From assembly GCA_022844205.1 (NCBI GenBank), contig JALHMF010000008.1:1-64000 (forward strand): a stretch of 64,000 bases of DNA. Reading direction: 5' to 3'. A program made the translations under genes and the position numbers. The DNA is from Xanthobacteraceae bacterium (GTDB taxonomy: Bacteria; Pseudomonadota; Alphaproteobacteria; Rhizobiales; Xanthobacteraceae). Shown here one piece after another: positions 48,789 through 57,505 of the stretch (positions are counted from its first letter, which is position 1; each line of letters begins with the position of its first letter). The notes under the pieces are model-generated. The model was not told where the DNA came from. It did no database searches and was given only the letters and a program-made list of their open reading frames with translations.

Positions 48789-48927
48789 CGCAACCCTCGA
48801 AAATGCCCGTTAGTTCAGCGTAAGACCATTGATCCAGCCTCCCGGAAAAGGCAAGGCGGCCATTGGCGGGGGTGCGCCCGTTTGCTATCTACCACCCGCC
48901 TCGACGCCAAAAGCGGCGGGAATATAA

Positions 48928-49001
48928 GGCCACGTGGCGGAGTGGTTACGCAGAGGACTGCAAATCCTTGCACCCCGGTTCGATTCCGGGCGTGGCCTCC
49001 A
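48928..49001 (+). tRNA. tRNA-Cys (GCA)
   Basis: A full cloverleaf of 74 bases including encoded CCA: acceptor GGCCACG/CGTGGCC, anticodon loop CTGCAAA with anticodon GCA, and T-arm GGTTCGATTCC. It precedes tRNA-Asn by 80 bases. Confidence 0.95.
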
Positions 49002-49081
49002 ATTCCTCGCTTAATCGCTTGGCAAGGAAATTCGCGGCGTTTATACGCTGCGCAGCCTTGCTGACGAATGCGCAGGCCTGT

Positions 49082-49156
49082 TCCGCGGTAGCTCAGTGGT
49101 AGAGCAATCGACTGTTAATCGATCGGTCGTAGGTTCGAATCCTACCCGCGGAGCCA
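49082..49156 (+). tRNA. tRNA-Asn (GTT), island attachment site
   Basis: A full cloverleaf of 75 bases including encoded CCA: acceptor TCCGCGG/CCGCGGA, D-arm GCTCAGTGGTAGAGC, anticodon loop CTGTTAA (anticodon GTT), T-arm AGGTTCGAATCCT. Its last 16 bases plus one more (49141-49157) are repeated at 57827-57843, so it is the likely integration site of the island that follows. Confidence 0.96.
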
Positions 49157-49273
49157 CAAAACTTCAGTCTCACGAGGCGGCGTCATGATCGATGCCGTGC
49201 TGAGTTTTTTGCATGGCCCAGTTTTTTCCAAGGCGTTCTCTCACAACGCTTGGTCCAAAAAGCCAGGTCAGGT
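49150..49273. repeat. Island arm repeat, copy A
   Basis: From the GGAGCCA end of tRNA-Asn to AGGTCAGGTC. It matches 54123-54250 at most positions with a few small gaps (shared ACTTCAGTCTCACGA and CATGATCGATGCCGTGCTGA, among others). No protein was recognised in it. It behaves like the att-adjacent arm of an integrated element. Confidence 0.75.
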
Positions 49274-49334
49274 CCACTCCTTGATGGTTACGATGAGCCA
49301 GAAATCCTCCGTTCCTCAAACCGTTAAATCTGTC

Positions 49335-50165
49335 TCATAAGCGCTGATATCGGACATGTGACTGCAACACGCTTTCTTCAACAATTCGAATAAATTGAAT
49401 CCTCTCCTGTTGAAACGCATATCTAGAGAACGGAGCGCCCTTACTAACTCCACTCAAAATCTGGGACATGTTGTTCACCGAGGCGGTTGCTTTAGCGCCA
49501 AGCTTAAAATCCTGGAGCTGAAGATGGGCCTCGATGCCATCGGCAAAATAGTTTCGCGCGTGCTGGAATGCCTTGATTACTCCAGGAGAGTCACCGGCTC
49601 GCTGCTCTATCGCAAGAAGTAGCTCATCCAGAAGAAAAACGTGCATCTCCCTGAACGCAGCTTCGATTGCTGCTTTGTCTTCTGCCGCCATCGCGCGGTA
49701 TATTCGCACAGCAAGGTTGGTCGTTCGAGTTGCGTCAATACGCTCCGCTTCCTGCCGAATACTTCCGTCCCACGAGTTCAGAATAAGGCTTGATGTAAAG
49801 ATCCCAGTTCGACCGGTCCGCTTGCCAAGCCATGTTTTCAATTCGGCGCCCGAATAAACGTGATTACCCTCATATATATGTCTTATCTCGCGAAAGTTCT
49901 CGTGAGGATCCTTCAACAGCCTCCTGATCAACACATAGTCGCGGGCGAACTGCGTTCTGGACGACTGGACGTTGGTATGCAGTGAGCTTGGGCCGCAAAT
50001 CGGCAGATCATTCCAGTACGAATTGTCAACCTTTGAGACAGTGGAAAGCTGGACTAACAGAAAGACAGAAAGACCGAAAAGAGCGCCGGAGGCTCCTGCG
50101 AAGGAAAATAGTTTGAAATTGTCGATCTCGTCCAAAATGCCCGGGTGCTGGGATTTTCCTGCCAT
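49335..50165 (-). CDS. Membrane-anchored protein of unknown function
   Basis: The 276-residue protein has one N-terminal membrane helix (residues ~18-40, FSFAGASGALFGLSVFLLVQL) and a mostly helical soluble part with many charged residues and no recognised motif. It is probably inner-membrane with the large part outside the cytoplasm. It is the last of three same-strand genes (binding protein, 4-helix membrane protein, this one), 9 bases after the previous one. AT-richer than the core genome. Confidence 0.6.
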   Translation of the reverse strand: MAGKSQHPGILDEIDNFKLFSFAGASGALFGLSVFLLVQLSTVSKVDNSYWNDLPICGPSSLHTNVQSSRTQFARDYVLIRRLLKDPHENFREIRHIYEGNHVYSGAELKTWLGKRTGRTGIFTSSLILNSWDGSIRQEAERIDATRTTNLAVRIYRAMAAEDKAAIEAAFREMHVFLLDELLLAIEQRAGDSPGVIKAFQHARNYFADGIEAHLQLQDFKLGAKATASVNNMSQILSGVSKGAPFSRYAFQQERIQFIRIVEESVLQSHVRYQRL

Positions 50166-50174
50166 GATCGCAAC

Positions 50175-50726
50175 CTATGACTTGTCAGCTGATCGGCAAA
50201 ATCTCGACCTAAATAATATAATGATCAGCGCGGATAGGATACTTACGATAAGGGCTAGGCTGGATGGCAGGAACAACGTCCATTCAATCGGCGTTCGAAG
50301 AGAGTCAATTCCCCAGATAGGAATGAGGACCACCAGCACTAGCCAACCAACGGGAATCAGCGCCCCAATCGTAATGAACACGCAGAGGCCAAACCGGAAC
50401 TGGGACGAAAGCGGCAGATTGGCGATGATGACCGACGTGATCAGAATCAGGATCGCCAAACCGAACGAATGCGTGTGAAGCAGCCTGAGGGCGATGTTCG
50501 TAAGATCGATGATCTCAGCAATCCGATTCTGATCGATGATCTCGCTGCCGGAAAATCCGTGGATTTCCGGCCGGCGTATGACCTCCCTGCGAACTTTATC
50601 GAAAAAGACGTCCTGGAACGACACCAGCAACGTGCCGGTTGCCGTTCCGAGCAGCATCAACAGAAGTCCGGCGATTAGCGTGAAGGTCGGCGGTCTGCGT
50701 AACGGATTGCTATCTTCAACACTCAT
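50175..50726 (-). CDS. Small polytopic membrane protein of unknown function
   Basis: About 183 residues with four likely membrane helices (TFTLIAGLLLMLLGTATGTL, GLAILILITSVIIANL, GLCVFITIGALIPVGWLVLVV, LALIVSILSALIIIL) and a ~50-residue polar loop between helices 1 and 2. No ABC permease EAA loop and no other motif recognised. ATG at 50726 chosen over a TTG at 50741. Lies between the binding-protein gene and the single-helix protein gene. Confidence 0.6.
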   Translation of the reverse strand: MSVEDSNPLRRPPTFTLIAGLLLMLLGTATGTLLVSFQDVFFDKVRREVIRRPEIHGFSGSEIIDQNRIAEIIDLTNIALRLLHTHSFGLAILILITSVIIANLPLSSQFRFGLCVFITIGALIPVGWLVLVVLIPIWGIDSLRTPIEWTLFLPSSLALIVSILSALIIILFRSRFCRSADKS

Positions 50727-50793
50727 ATCCAGCGTTTCCAATTGCGTCCGAGCGCCACCGACCGGCTCCCCTTACCTTACGGTATTCATCGCC

Positions 50794-52053
50794 TCACTGT
50801 GACTTCGCAAAGCCGGGCGGGCTGTAACGTACCGTCCACTGACCACCCTTCACCTGAAGAAGGAACAGCTCCTTTTCTGCTTCGCGCGGTTTCGTCGGAT
50901 GGGTTTCAGGATTGATCATGATTGGTCCGATCATCCCTTCGAAACGGCCGACTTTCCCGAGTGCGTCCCGAAGCTTTCTGCGATCTTCAAGCAGCGATTC
51001 CGGCGTGTTCTTGATGTCCAGCTTCTCGATCACATCCTTAACGAGGTAGAGGATCTCGTAGGCCGTGTGACTGCGATCGAGATTCGCCTCCGCCTTGTAG
51101 CGCTCCCAAGCCTTGCTTTCGAGCTCGACGGCTCTCTTGGTCACCGGCGCAAAATTGGTCGGAACGATCATGTTCTCCGCTAGCGCTGGACAGCCGACAA
51201 TGACGGTTGCGCCGGCAAGACTGCTAATCGCGACGATCACTTTTGGCTTATAACCCTGCTTCGCCAGTTCCGCGAACGAAGGACAAGTCGTGGGCTCATG
51301 CGTGAGCGTCACGTAAATGTCGGCATTCGCCTTGGTGAGCTTTGCGACCTGTTTGCTGTATTCGGTGTCCTGCCAGCCCCACTCGACAACATCGAGAAGC
51401 TTGAAGTGGTCGGACTTGTCCATGAGGGGCTTCACGATGAGCTTCCACGTCGAAGCGGAGTGCGCAAAGTCCGGCTCCCAAGCAACCGCAACTGTTTTTA
51501 GCTCAGGCTGCTTCTCCTTCAGATTGGCGAACAGGAGATCGTACATGGCCGGCTCGTCTACCGTGTTTCTGAATACCCACGGAGACAATTTGGCGAGACC
51601 GAACTTGCTGGCCGTGTCAGTGAAGAACAGGAATTGTAATCCTTTATCTTGCGGGTCGTCGAGTTTCTTTTGAAGCGTATTGAACATCGGTTCCGCGTTT
51701 CCGGAGCACGTGGGGCCCAGCGAAAACAGAACCTTATCGATCTGGTTCAGCCTCGAGAGCAGCGCCATCGCTTCATCTGGCTTGCAGGCGTCGTCATAGG
51801 CGAACAGCTCCATCTTGACCCGCTTTCCGCCGACCTGGACGCCGCCTGCGGCATTGATCTCCTCGATGGCGAACCTACTGAGATTTAACGCCCCTTTTCC
51901 GGTGATGGCGACGCCTCCCGTCAGCGCCCACATTCCTCCGATACGTAAGCTACCCTCATCCTGAAATGCCTTTGCCGGAATCGAGAAGCAAAGAGCTGCC
52001 GCCATAACAGAGCCTAAGAGAACCTTTGTTTTCTCATGCGCGCTGAAAGCCAT
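50794..52053 (-). CDS. Type-I periplasmic binding protein (LivK-like)
   Basis: The 419-residue protein has a signal peptide (LLGSVMAAALCFSIPAKA) and the branched-chain amino acid/amide binding fold: LRIGGMWALTGGVAITGKGALN, IEEINAAGGVQVGGKRVKM and FAYDDACKPDEAM. Such proteins normally feed HAAT-type ABC importers, but no permease or ATPase is near. It leads a putative operon with two membrane proteins of unknown type, so it may act as a sensor or a scavenging part of another system. A strong GGGAGAA ribosome site precedes the ATG. Ligand unknown. Confidence 0.85.
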   Translation of the reverse strand: MAFSAHEKTKVLLGSVMAAALCFSIPAKAFQDEGSLRIGGMWALTGGVAITGKGALNLSRFAIEEINAAGGVQVGGKRVKMELFAYDDACKPDEAMALLSRLNQIDKVLFSLGPTCSGNAEPMFNTLQKKLDDPQDKGLQFLFFTDTASKFGLAKLSPWVFRNTVDEPAMYDLLFANLKEKQPELKTVAVAWEPDFAHSASTWKLIVKPLMDKSDHFKLLDVVEWGWQDTEYSKQVAKLTKANADIYVTLTHEPTTCPSFAELAKQGYKPKVIVAISSLAGATVIVGCPALAENMIVPTNFAPVTKRAVELESKAWERYKAEANLDRSHTAYEILYLVKDVIEKLDIKNTPESLLEDRRKLRDALGKVGRFEGMIGPIMINPETHPTKPREAEKELFLLQVKGGQWTVRYSPPGFAKSQ

Positions 52054-52135
52054 TTGAGCATTCTCCCATGTTCAATTTTGATGCTTGTGATTTTGCTTCC
52101 TTCTGCGTTAACCGGGATTCCCCAGATGACTCTGA

Positions 52136-52194
52136 CCGGCCCCCACTGAGTGGTCCACTGCTAATGTTAGATTAGGGGCTGCTTGAACGCCAGC
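52136..52194. repeat. IS-end-like repeat, uninterrupted copy
   Basis: CCGGCCCCCACTGAGTGGTCCA followed by TTAGGGGCTGCTTGAACGCCAGC-like sequence. The same two blocks occur at 57506-57538 and 57660-57686, where they are split by a 121-bp insert. The CCACTGAGTGG centre is a palindrome. Probably the end of an IS; no transposase gene is attached. Confidence 0.65.
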
Positions 52195-52330
52195 GTGGCC
52201 AGCGGAGCAAATATATATGGCGCAGCTTCGCTAAAATCTCTTCCGGCTTGTCTCTCCCTCACCATCTCAGTCCTCCTGAATGTCAAAAAACATACTTCAA
52301 GTCGGACCAATTCAATGGGGGTGGATCAAT

Positions 52331-53743
52331 CTATCTGGCCGGTATCACACCACCGGAACCGCCGCCTCCCCCCGGTCCTGAAGGACCGGTAATTGTGCTC
52401 TTCGACGGCGGCATGCCTTTCGGCTGTGCCTGCTGCCAGTTCGGCGGCTGATAGGCGGGCGGCGAAGGATTTTGAGCCATGTATTGCGGAACGGGATGCT
52501 CGGCGAGGCAGGCTTCCGAAATCGGAATGCAGTCGCGGTCGCTGTGCTTGGCGCGCCGCAATCCGCATTGCGCGGCGCGTGCGCCGCACAGATAGGCACG
52601 CGCGCATTCCAGGAAAGCGTCGCGCTGCGAGGCGACTTGCAAGGGGAGCCTGCAATCCGGCTTGTAGCGATCGCCGTCCCGGATCCAGCGCTTGTCCTGC
52701 GGCTCGAACCGCGCATAGAGGCTCGGCGCCGTCTCGCGCGTAACGACAATATCCTCCTCGGACACTTCTTCGTTGCCGGTGATTTTCTTCAGCGACTCCA
52801 TCAGCACCGTATCGCGCATGCAAAGTGCCGCATTCTGCTCCATGCCACGCATCATCTGGGCAAAATACGGGAAACAGCGGCGGCCTTTCTCGGGAAGTTG
52901 CGGCGGGTTCACGCGATAGGGATCGGGGAGTTTTGCTTCTTCGTCGTCGTCTTTTTTCTTTGGCGGGTCTGACATCGCCCCGGTCGAAGATCGAGGCACC
53001 TGTCCTGAGCGGGAGAGACCAAGCGCATCAACGATTGATCCCGCCAAACCCGTCAGTTGATCTACCACTCCCGGTTTGGCAGAGGGCGGCGTTGCATCTT
53101 TTTGAGGGGACGGCGCAAGACGCGCAGCTTTTTCTTGCGGCACAGCCGCAAATTCACGCTTCCCCGGCTCCGGACAATCCGCGGCGCTGCTTCCGCCGGT
53201 GCCGGTGATGTCGCTGCAATTGGCGGAACGGCCGTAGCGGCTTGTGGAATTCTGCGGAGGCGGAGCAGCGGAAACTGCCGCCTGTTGTTGCTGCTCGGTC
53301 TGCTGCTGTGCTGCCTTGAATTCCTCCTCTCCCTCCCCGCCTCCGTCAGCATGCATGCCATCTTCCGGGCTGTCTTCTTCGCAAAGCCGGATATTTTCCT
53401 GAATGATGCTGATCTTTTCCTCGGCAGGCCGTCCGTTCCCGACTGATCGCAAATTTCTGCAGACGCCTTCCGCGGCCTGTCTCAGCGAAAGTATTTCCTC
53501 AGCTTTCGAGAGTTGTTCGCGGTAGATCGGCACAATGCGCTTGCAGAAGTTATCCTCGCCGAAAGGAAGCGCACTCCAGGTGCTTACGCCAAACTCCCCT
53601 TGCAACGCATCCTCAAACCATGACTCGGCGTCTTGCACCGCTTCATTGTGTTCATCCACGGTGTCATCGCATGAGTCGGCAATCGCCTGCGGGGTGCCGT
53701 AGCAAAGGGCCAATATCAGAAGTGAAACGAGGAATCGGCGCAT
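52331..53743 (-). CDS. Cys-, Gln- and Pro-rich secreted protein of unknown function
   Basis: About 470 residues starting with a signal peptide (MRRFLVSLLILALCYGTPQAIADS). The N-terminal ~130 residues contain several Cys and an acidic segment. A low-complexity QQQTEQQQQ and Pro/Ser middle follows, then a C-terminal Cys cluster (KPDCRLPLQVASQRDAFLEC, CGARAAQCGLRRAKHSDRDC) suggesting disulphides, and a Gly/Pro tail. No family recognised. Single gene in the island. Confidence 0.6.
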   Translation of the reverse strand: MRRFLVSLLILALCYGTPQAIADSCDDTVDEHNEAVQDAESWFEDALQGEFGVSTWSALPFGEDNFCKRIVPIYREQLSKAEEILSLRQAAEGVCRNLRSVGNGRPAEEKISIIQENIRLCEEDSPEDGMHADGGGEGEEEFKAAQQQTEQQQQAAVSAAPPPQNSTSRYGRSANCSDITGTGGSSAADCPEPGKREFAAVPQEKAARLAPSPQKDATPPSAKPGVVDQLTGLAGSIVDALGLSRSGQVPRSSTGAMSDPPKKKDDDEEAKLPDPYRVNPPQLPEKGRRCFPYFAQMMRGMEQNAALCMRDTVLMESLKKITGNEEVSEEDIVVTRETAPSLYARFEPQDKRWIRDGDRYKPDCRLPLQVASQRDAFLECARAYLCGARAAQCGLRRAKHSDRDCIPISEACLAEHPVPQYMAQNPSPPAYQPPNWQQAQPKGMPPSKSTITGPSGPGGGGGSGGVIPAR

Positions 53744-53758
53744 CGGAAATTCCGGCAC

Positions 53759-54122
53759 AATATCCTGTAAAAAAGACTAGGCGGCTCGATTCAGTTCTGG
53801 CAACCAACTTTCTCGTAAATTCAGGCACAAGCATCAGTTGATTCTCAGCCGAAATGATTGGAGGGGCCGCTGCACATGGGTGTGTTCTTCCCGGTATTCA
53901 TGGCGGCGCTTGCGGCCGGAGTTCCGGAAATCGCGCTTGCCCAGCGCGCCTATGCCGCTGTTGGGAGAATAGCGGAAGTGGGCCGACTAGGTGGGGCTTG
54001 GCCGATTTATGAGTACGCGCCCTAGCTAAGAGGCGAAGCGCAACTCTCGGATTTCTTGCAAAATCCCCCGAAAAGCGGGTTCTGGCGCAAGGCACAGAGT
54101 TCGATACGTGTCCAAGAAGGGG
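53759..54122. other. Intergenic region inside the island
   Basis: About 360 bases upstream of the Cys-rich protein gene and before arm repeat B. Frames exist but none shows protein character. Presumably holds the promoter of the secreted-protein gene. Confidence 0.4.
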
Positions 54123-54250
54123 AGCCAACAAAACTTCAGTCTCACGACGCGGCGTCATGATCGATGCCGTGCTGAGTTTTTTGCATGGCCCAGTTTGTTT
54201 CCAGGGCCTTCTCTCACAAGGATTGGTTCAAAAAAGCCAGGTCAGGTCAC
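54123..54250. repeat. Island arm repeat, copy B
   Basis: Begins GGGGAGCCAACAAAACTTCAG, that is, tRNA-end-like GGAGCCA followed by the sequence next to tRNA-Asn, and continues to AGGTCAGGTC. It divides the island into a left part (49157-54122) and a right part (54251-57826), as expected for two successive insertions at the same site. Confidence 0.75.
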
Positions 54251-54341
54251 TACTTCCAATTGGATGAAACAAGGGGCTCAGGTCACTTTTGAGCAGACCT
54301 CTATACAGTTGCATAGCCCGTCTCCTGATCCATTGTTGAAG

Positions 54342-54968
54342 TCATCTGTTTTGTTGCTGCAGTTCAGCTAGCACCTGAGGAAGAATCGCGATCAGATTTT
54401 TGCCCGGACAAAGCGTCTGAGCATGATCCAGGTGCATTGAAATTTTTGAGATCTGAACGTGCCAGCGCGAGGCCTGCCAAATCAGAACTTTTTTGAGTGC
54501 TGCGATCTGCGCTGCCGTTGGCTGCTCGACTTCGAAATTGCCCTCGAGCACAACCTGAACATGGCCGGTAGTATCGTATTTGGTGTTGGTGTCACCGGCA
54601 TAATTGACATCTCGACCCTCGCCCACCGTGCCATCGACACCAATGTAGTAGTGATACGGAAGATCTGGCCATGGTGGCAGTGTGCGGCCGTCCGCCATTT
54701 TTCGCGGCGACTGGGAAAATTTCTGCAAACCCCGCAGTTTATCCGTCAACCCAAGGCGAGCGTTTTGCTTCGCTCCGGTGTGATGCACGATGATGCTGTA
54801 AGGTTTATGAGGTCGCATCCCTAGCAAGGCGGGAGACGCACCCCAGGCGGCTCGCGACAGCAGCGGATGTGTGGTTGTTTCCTCCGTAAATGCAGGCAAG
54901 TTGGCAGTCAACAAGATCAATACGCTGAGTACAAAAAATGCGATCAATGCCCTTGGATTTGCAAACAT
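54342..54968 (-). CDS. PGRP/Amidase_2-type N-acetylmuramoyl-L-alanine amidase
   Basis: The 208-residue protein has an N-terminal membrane or signal segment (LIAFFVLSVLILLTANLPAF) and a peptidoglycan recognition domain: LLSRAAWGASP, IIVHHTG with the first zinc His, YHYYIGVDGTVGEGRD, and MHLDHAQTLCPG with the His and Cys ligands. It should cleave the muramoyl-L-alanine bond. It starts 5 bases after the small ORF that follows the heme-protein gene, so it may belong to that operon. Confidence 0.85.
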   Translation of the reverse strand: MFANPRALIAFFVLSVLILLTANLPAFTEETTTHPLLSRAAWGASPALLGMRPHKPYSIIVHHTGAKQNARLGLTDKLRGLQKFSQSPRKMADGRTLPPWPDLPYHYYIGVDGTVGEGRDVNYAGDTNTKYDTTGHVQVVLEGNFEVEQPTAAQIAALKKVLIWQASRWHVQISKISMHLDHAQTLCPGKNLIAILPQVLAELQQQNR

Positions 54969-54973
54969 CGCGA

Positions 54974-55165
54974 TTACTCAATTCGCAGAAATCTGCAAGG
55001 GACCCGGCCACGGAGTTCGTAGTAGCTGACCTCACACCATTCCGTTCCGCCCTGGATGCGGCACGAATAAAAACACATGTTCTCCGCGTAATCCGGAATC
55101 ACGCCAAGCTTGCCAAATACTCCCGAAGGCCCCGGATGGATTACATGCCTTGACATACGCATCAT
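54974..55165 (-). CDS. Possible small Cys-containing protein
   Basis: A 63-residue frame (MMRMSRHVIHPGPSGVFGKL... FYSCRIQGGTEWCEV... VPCRF) whose ATG overlaps the stop of the heme-protein gene as ATGA and whose stop lies 5 bases before the amidase ATG. Four Cys and a balanced composition favour a real product, but there is no signal peptide and no known family. The overlap lies within a 28-bp tandem duplication, so the start may be a recent artefact. Confidence 0.35.
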   Translation of the reverse strand: MMRMSRHVIHPGPSGVFGKLGVIPDYAENMCFYSCRIQGGTEWCEVSYYELRGRVPCRFLRIE

Positions 55166-55193
55166 GGATTGCATGCCTTGACATACGCATCGC
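55138..55193. repeat. 28-bp tandem duplication
   Basis: Two copies (55138-55165 and 55166-55193) of a 28-bp unit containing ATGCCTTGACATACGCATC, with 3 differences. It covers the end of the heme-protein gene and creates its TGA. Being not a multiple of three, the duplication changes the downstream frame. Confidence 0.8.
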
Positions 55194-55806
55194 GGATATT
55201 GGCGCCAGTGCGTGCACCTCCCGCATAAGCCTCGGCTTCCGATTGCTGATTGAATGGTCCAGCAGCGGTGACCCAAAGTCCCGGAGTAAAGTTCTTGCAT
55301 TGGCTAGTATTAAAGACGCGCCAGCCATAGCCAAGCTGGCTCGCTCGTGATTCCGCAATAGCCCGCTGCGGGAAAGAACCCGCGATGGCATAGAAATTTC
55401 CCGAACTCACACCCGAAGGTGCGGGCACCGGACCCGGCGCTCCCGCAAATACGCAATTTCCACCGGAGAAAACGTAGCCGGGCGGACAGGATGGCGTAAT
55501 CGCCGGCGCAGCGGCAACGGGATCGCACCGCCCCTCAAAAAAAACGAAGCCGGGCGGACAAGTCGGGGCCACGGACGGCTGCACGGCAGCTGGAAGCTGA
55601 TACTTATTCGCCTTGTAGTCCTGGCCGAATTTCGTGAGCGGCTTCATGCTGGTACCGGGCGTCGCATGACACGAAGAACAATCAAGACCGGTTGCTTCCT
55701 TGAAGGCGATGGTGGCTTTAGCTATGCCGGCAGGCGCCAACAGATATCCTGCGCTCATAACATTGATGGCAATCAATCTTGCCAAGCCGATAACGGCAGA
55801 CTTCAT
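55162..55806 (-). CDS. Periplasmic single-heme c-type protein with SPOR-like tail
   Basis: About 214 residues: signal peptide, then ATGLDCSSCHA with one CxxCH heme site (residues ~43-47), SMKPLTKFGQDYKANKYQL, two CPPGxxFxxGxC repeats (CPPGFVFFEGRC, CPPGYVFSGGNC) and a C-terminal SPOR-like part (GNFYAIAGSFPQRAIAESRASQLGYGW... LWVTAAGPFNQQSEAEAYA). It is a paralog of the protein at 56294 in the first 100 residues only. ATG at 55806 preferred because GAGGGG lies 9 bases upstream; another ATG at 55815 is possible. Confidence 0.7.
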   Translation of the reverse strand: MKSAVIGLARLIAINVMSAGYLLAPAGIAKATIAFKEATGLDCSSCHATPGTSMKPLTKFGQDYKANKYQLPAAVQPSVAPTCPPGFVFFEGRCDPVAAAPAITPSCPPGYVFSGGNCVFAGAPGPVPAPSGVSSGNFYAIAGSFPQRAIAESRASQLGYGWRVFNTSQCKNFTPGLWVTAAGPFNQQSEAEAYAGGARTGANIRDAYVKACNP

Positions 55807-56293
55807 GCGCTTCATCCCCTCGATGATCTGCATTTTTACGGGAATCGATTCGACATTCCAAAGAAGCAAAAGCGCTTCGTGACTGGATCGTTCACGAGCC
55901 AAGCAAGGGCAGAGTGATTTTTGTGATTTGCGCCGACCGGCGGCATCGGGCTGCTGATTTTTAACGGCGGTTCCGGTATCTCACCGTTTTATTGCAGCGC
56001 TCAGACAAACAAATCAGCTTGCCTATGCAAAAATACTAAGATGCCTAAGATTCGAAGTCCACTGACCTGGGAGCCTACTGCCTTAATTACTCGCAGCCTT
56101 TAAGACGGCGATTTTTCGAAGTCGCCGTCGTAACAAACACAAAAAGGCAGCGCTCTGCGCTATCGGTGGGCTAATCAACATTTGAAGCCGGAATCTGTTT
56201 CGGGTAGCATCTCTGCGCCCCGTTTCCTACATTTATGTAGGGGGCAAATGGTTTGCAGGCTTCTTGGCAACACCAACTTCATGGGACGGACCG

Positions 56294-56956
56294 ATGCGAA
56301 AATTGATTTTGGTAAAAGTTTTAAGTTTGGGATTGGTGCTGTCGGCCATCGGCGCAGCCAACGCTACTATCGTCTTTCAAGAGTCCACCGGCTTGGATTG
56401 CGCGTCTTGCCACGCGACTCAAGGTACCAACATGAAGCAGCTCACGCCGTTTGGCACGGGCTTTAAGGCCAATAAGTATCAACTTCCCGTAGCCGCTCCC
56501 GCCGCGCCAGCCGCGATCACTCCGACCTGTCCGTCGGGCTTCGTTTTCGCAAACGGAAAATGTGAAGTGGCCGCTGTCACTCCACCAAACGTAACGCCCT
56601 CATGTCCGGCAGGATTTGTATTCTCAAGTGGAAAATGCATGGCGGTCGCTGTCACACCCCCGGTCAGTGTCGCCGGTGTAATGAATGAAAGTCAGGCCCG
56701 CGTTGCGGCCGCCAAGATTCTTAAGGGCGATCCGTATGGCAACAGTTTCGAGCAGATTTCGAAGAACATTGACGAGGTGCACTTCATCTCAGGCGGCAAT
56801 ATCTGCGGAGCGCGCGTGACAAAACCGGTCTGGCAATTCCAGATCGTCGTGCCGAAAAGTCGTAACCCATCGGGCGATCACGAAATCCGTGGCTCGCTCG
56901 TCATCGATGGCCGAACTGGGAAAATGGTTTGCGCCAAATTGCCGTTTCTCGACTGA
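56294..56956 (+). CDS. Periplasmic single-heme c-type protein, paralog
   Basis: The 220-residue protein has a signal peptide (LILVKVLSLGLVLSAIGAANA), STGLDCASCHA (CxxCH at residues 36-40), NMKQLTPFGTGFKANKYQL and two CPxGFVFxxGKC repeats, then a different C-terminal domain of unknown type (ESQARVAAAKILKG..., GRTGKMVCAKLPFLD) that recalls PepSY-like folds. The shared N-terminal half with the divergent gene at 55806 indicates duplication followed by exchange of the C-terminal domain. Electron transfer or redox sensing is likely but unproven. Confidence 0.7.
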   Translation: MRKLILVKVLSLGLVLSAIGAANATIVFQESTGLDCASCHATQGTNMKQLTPFGTGFKANKYQLPVAAPAAPAAITPTCPSGFVFANGKCEVAAVTPPNVTPSCPAGFVFSSGKCMAVAVTPPVSVAGVMNESQARVAAAKILKGDPYGNSFEQISKNIDEVHFISGGNICGARVTKPVWQFQIVVPKSRNPSGDHEIRGSLVIDGRTGKMVCAKLPFLD

Positions 56957-57152
56957 GCCCTGTATCCGTCAAGAGCGAAGCGGTAATAAATTGCGGCAGG
57001 GGCGTATCGCGTCATTGGCCTGACGGATTTTTTGTACCAGCACGATAGAGAGACTATTGCATTTGCATCCCGCTGGTCCAAAAATATCCGTCAGGTCACC
57101 TTCCCTGCGCGTCATCGGCGATATTTCTGCCTTCGAAATCACGTGATGCGAG

Positions 57153-57464
57153 TTAAGGCCGCTGTACGATTTGACCTGACTTGCAGTTTCCCTCGATGGC
57201 GAAATCAGCCGCAAGATAGCAATAATCGCCACGCACGCAAAAAGTCGGTCGTCCCTGCGCCTCGTTGGGCCAGTATTGGGACGGCTCGATGCGCTCACCC
57301 CGCTTTAAGGTAAACGGAGCGGGCCGAGACGCTCCGTCATATTCCACCGACGGAGAGTCCCTGAGGGCTGTTGCGATACACTTTTGATCCGCTGCCATGG
57401 CCGCTAGAGGGGAAATTGAGACAAGGACGCAAGCGGTCGCTATCAGAAGTTTCGATCTACCCAT
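57153..57464 (-). CDS. Small secreted Cys-containing protein
   Basis: A 103-residue product with a clear signal peptide (LLIATACVLVSISPLAAMAADQ) and four Cys in the mature part (KCIATA, TFCVRGDYCYLA, NCKSGQ). It could be a small SH3-like or inhibitor-like periplasmic protein; no family recognised. At the right end of the island. Confidence 0.6.
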   Translation of the reverse strand: MGRSKLLIATACVLVSISPLAAMAADQKCIATALRDSPSVEYDGASRPAPFTLKRGERIEPSQYWPNEAQGRPTFCVRGDYCYLAADFAIEGNCKSGQIVQRP

Positions 57465-57505
57465 TGGGATTTGCCCTTCCAAAGTTGTGGTGAGGTGGCT
57501 TTAAT

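Noticed and set aside
53898-54158. 86-residue minus-strand frame across arm repeat B
   Set aside because: Overlaps a repeat present elsewhere without this frame and shows no protein character.
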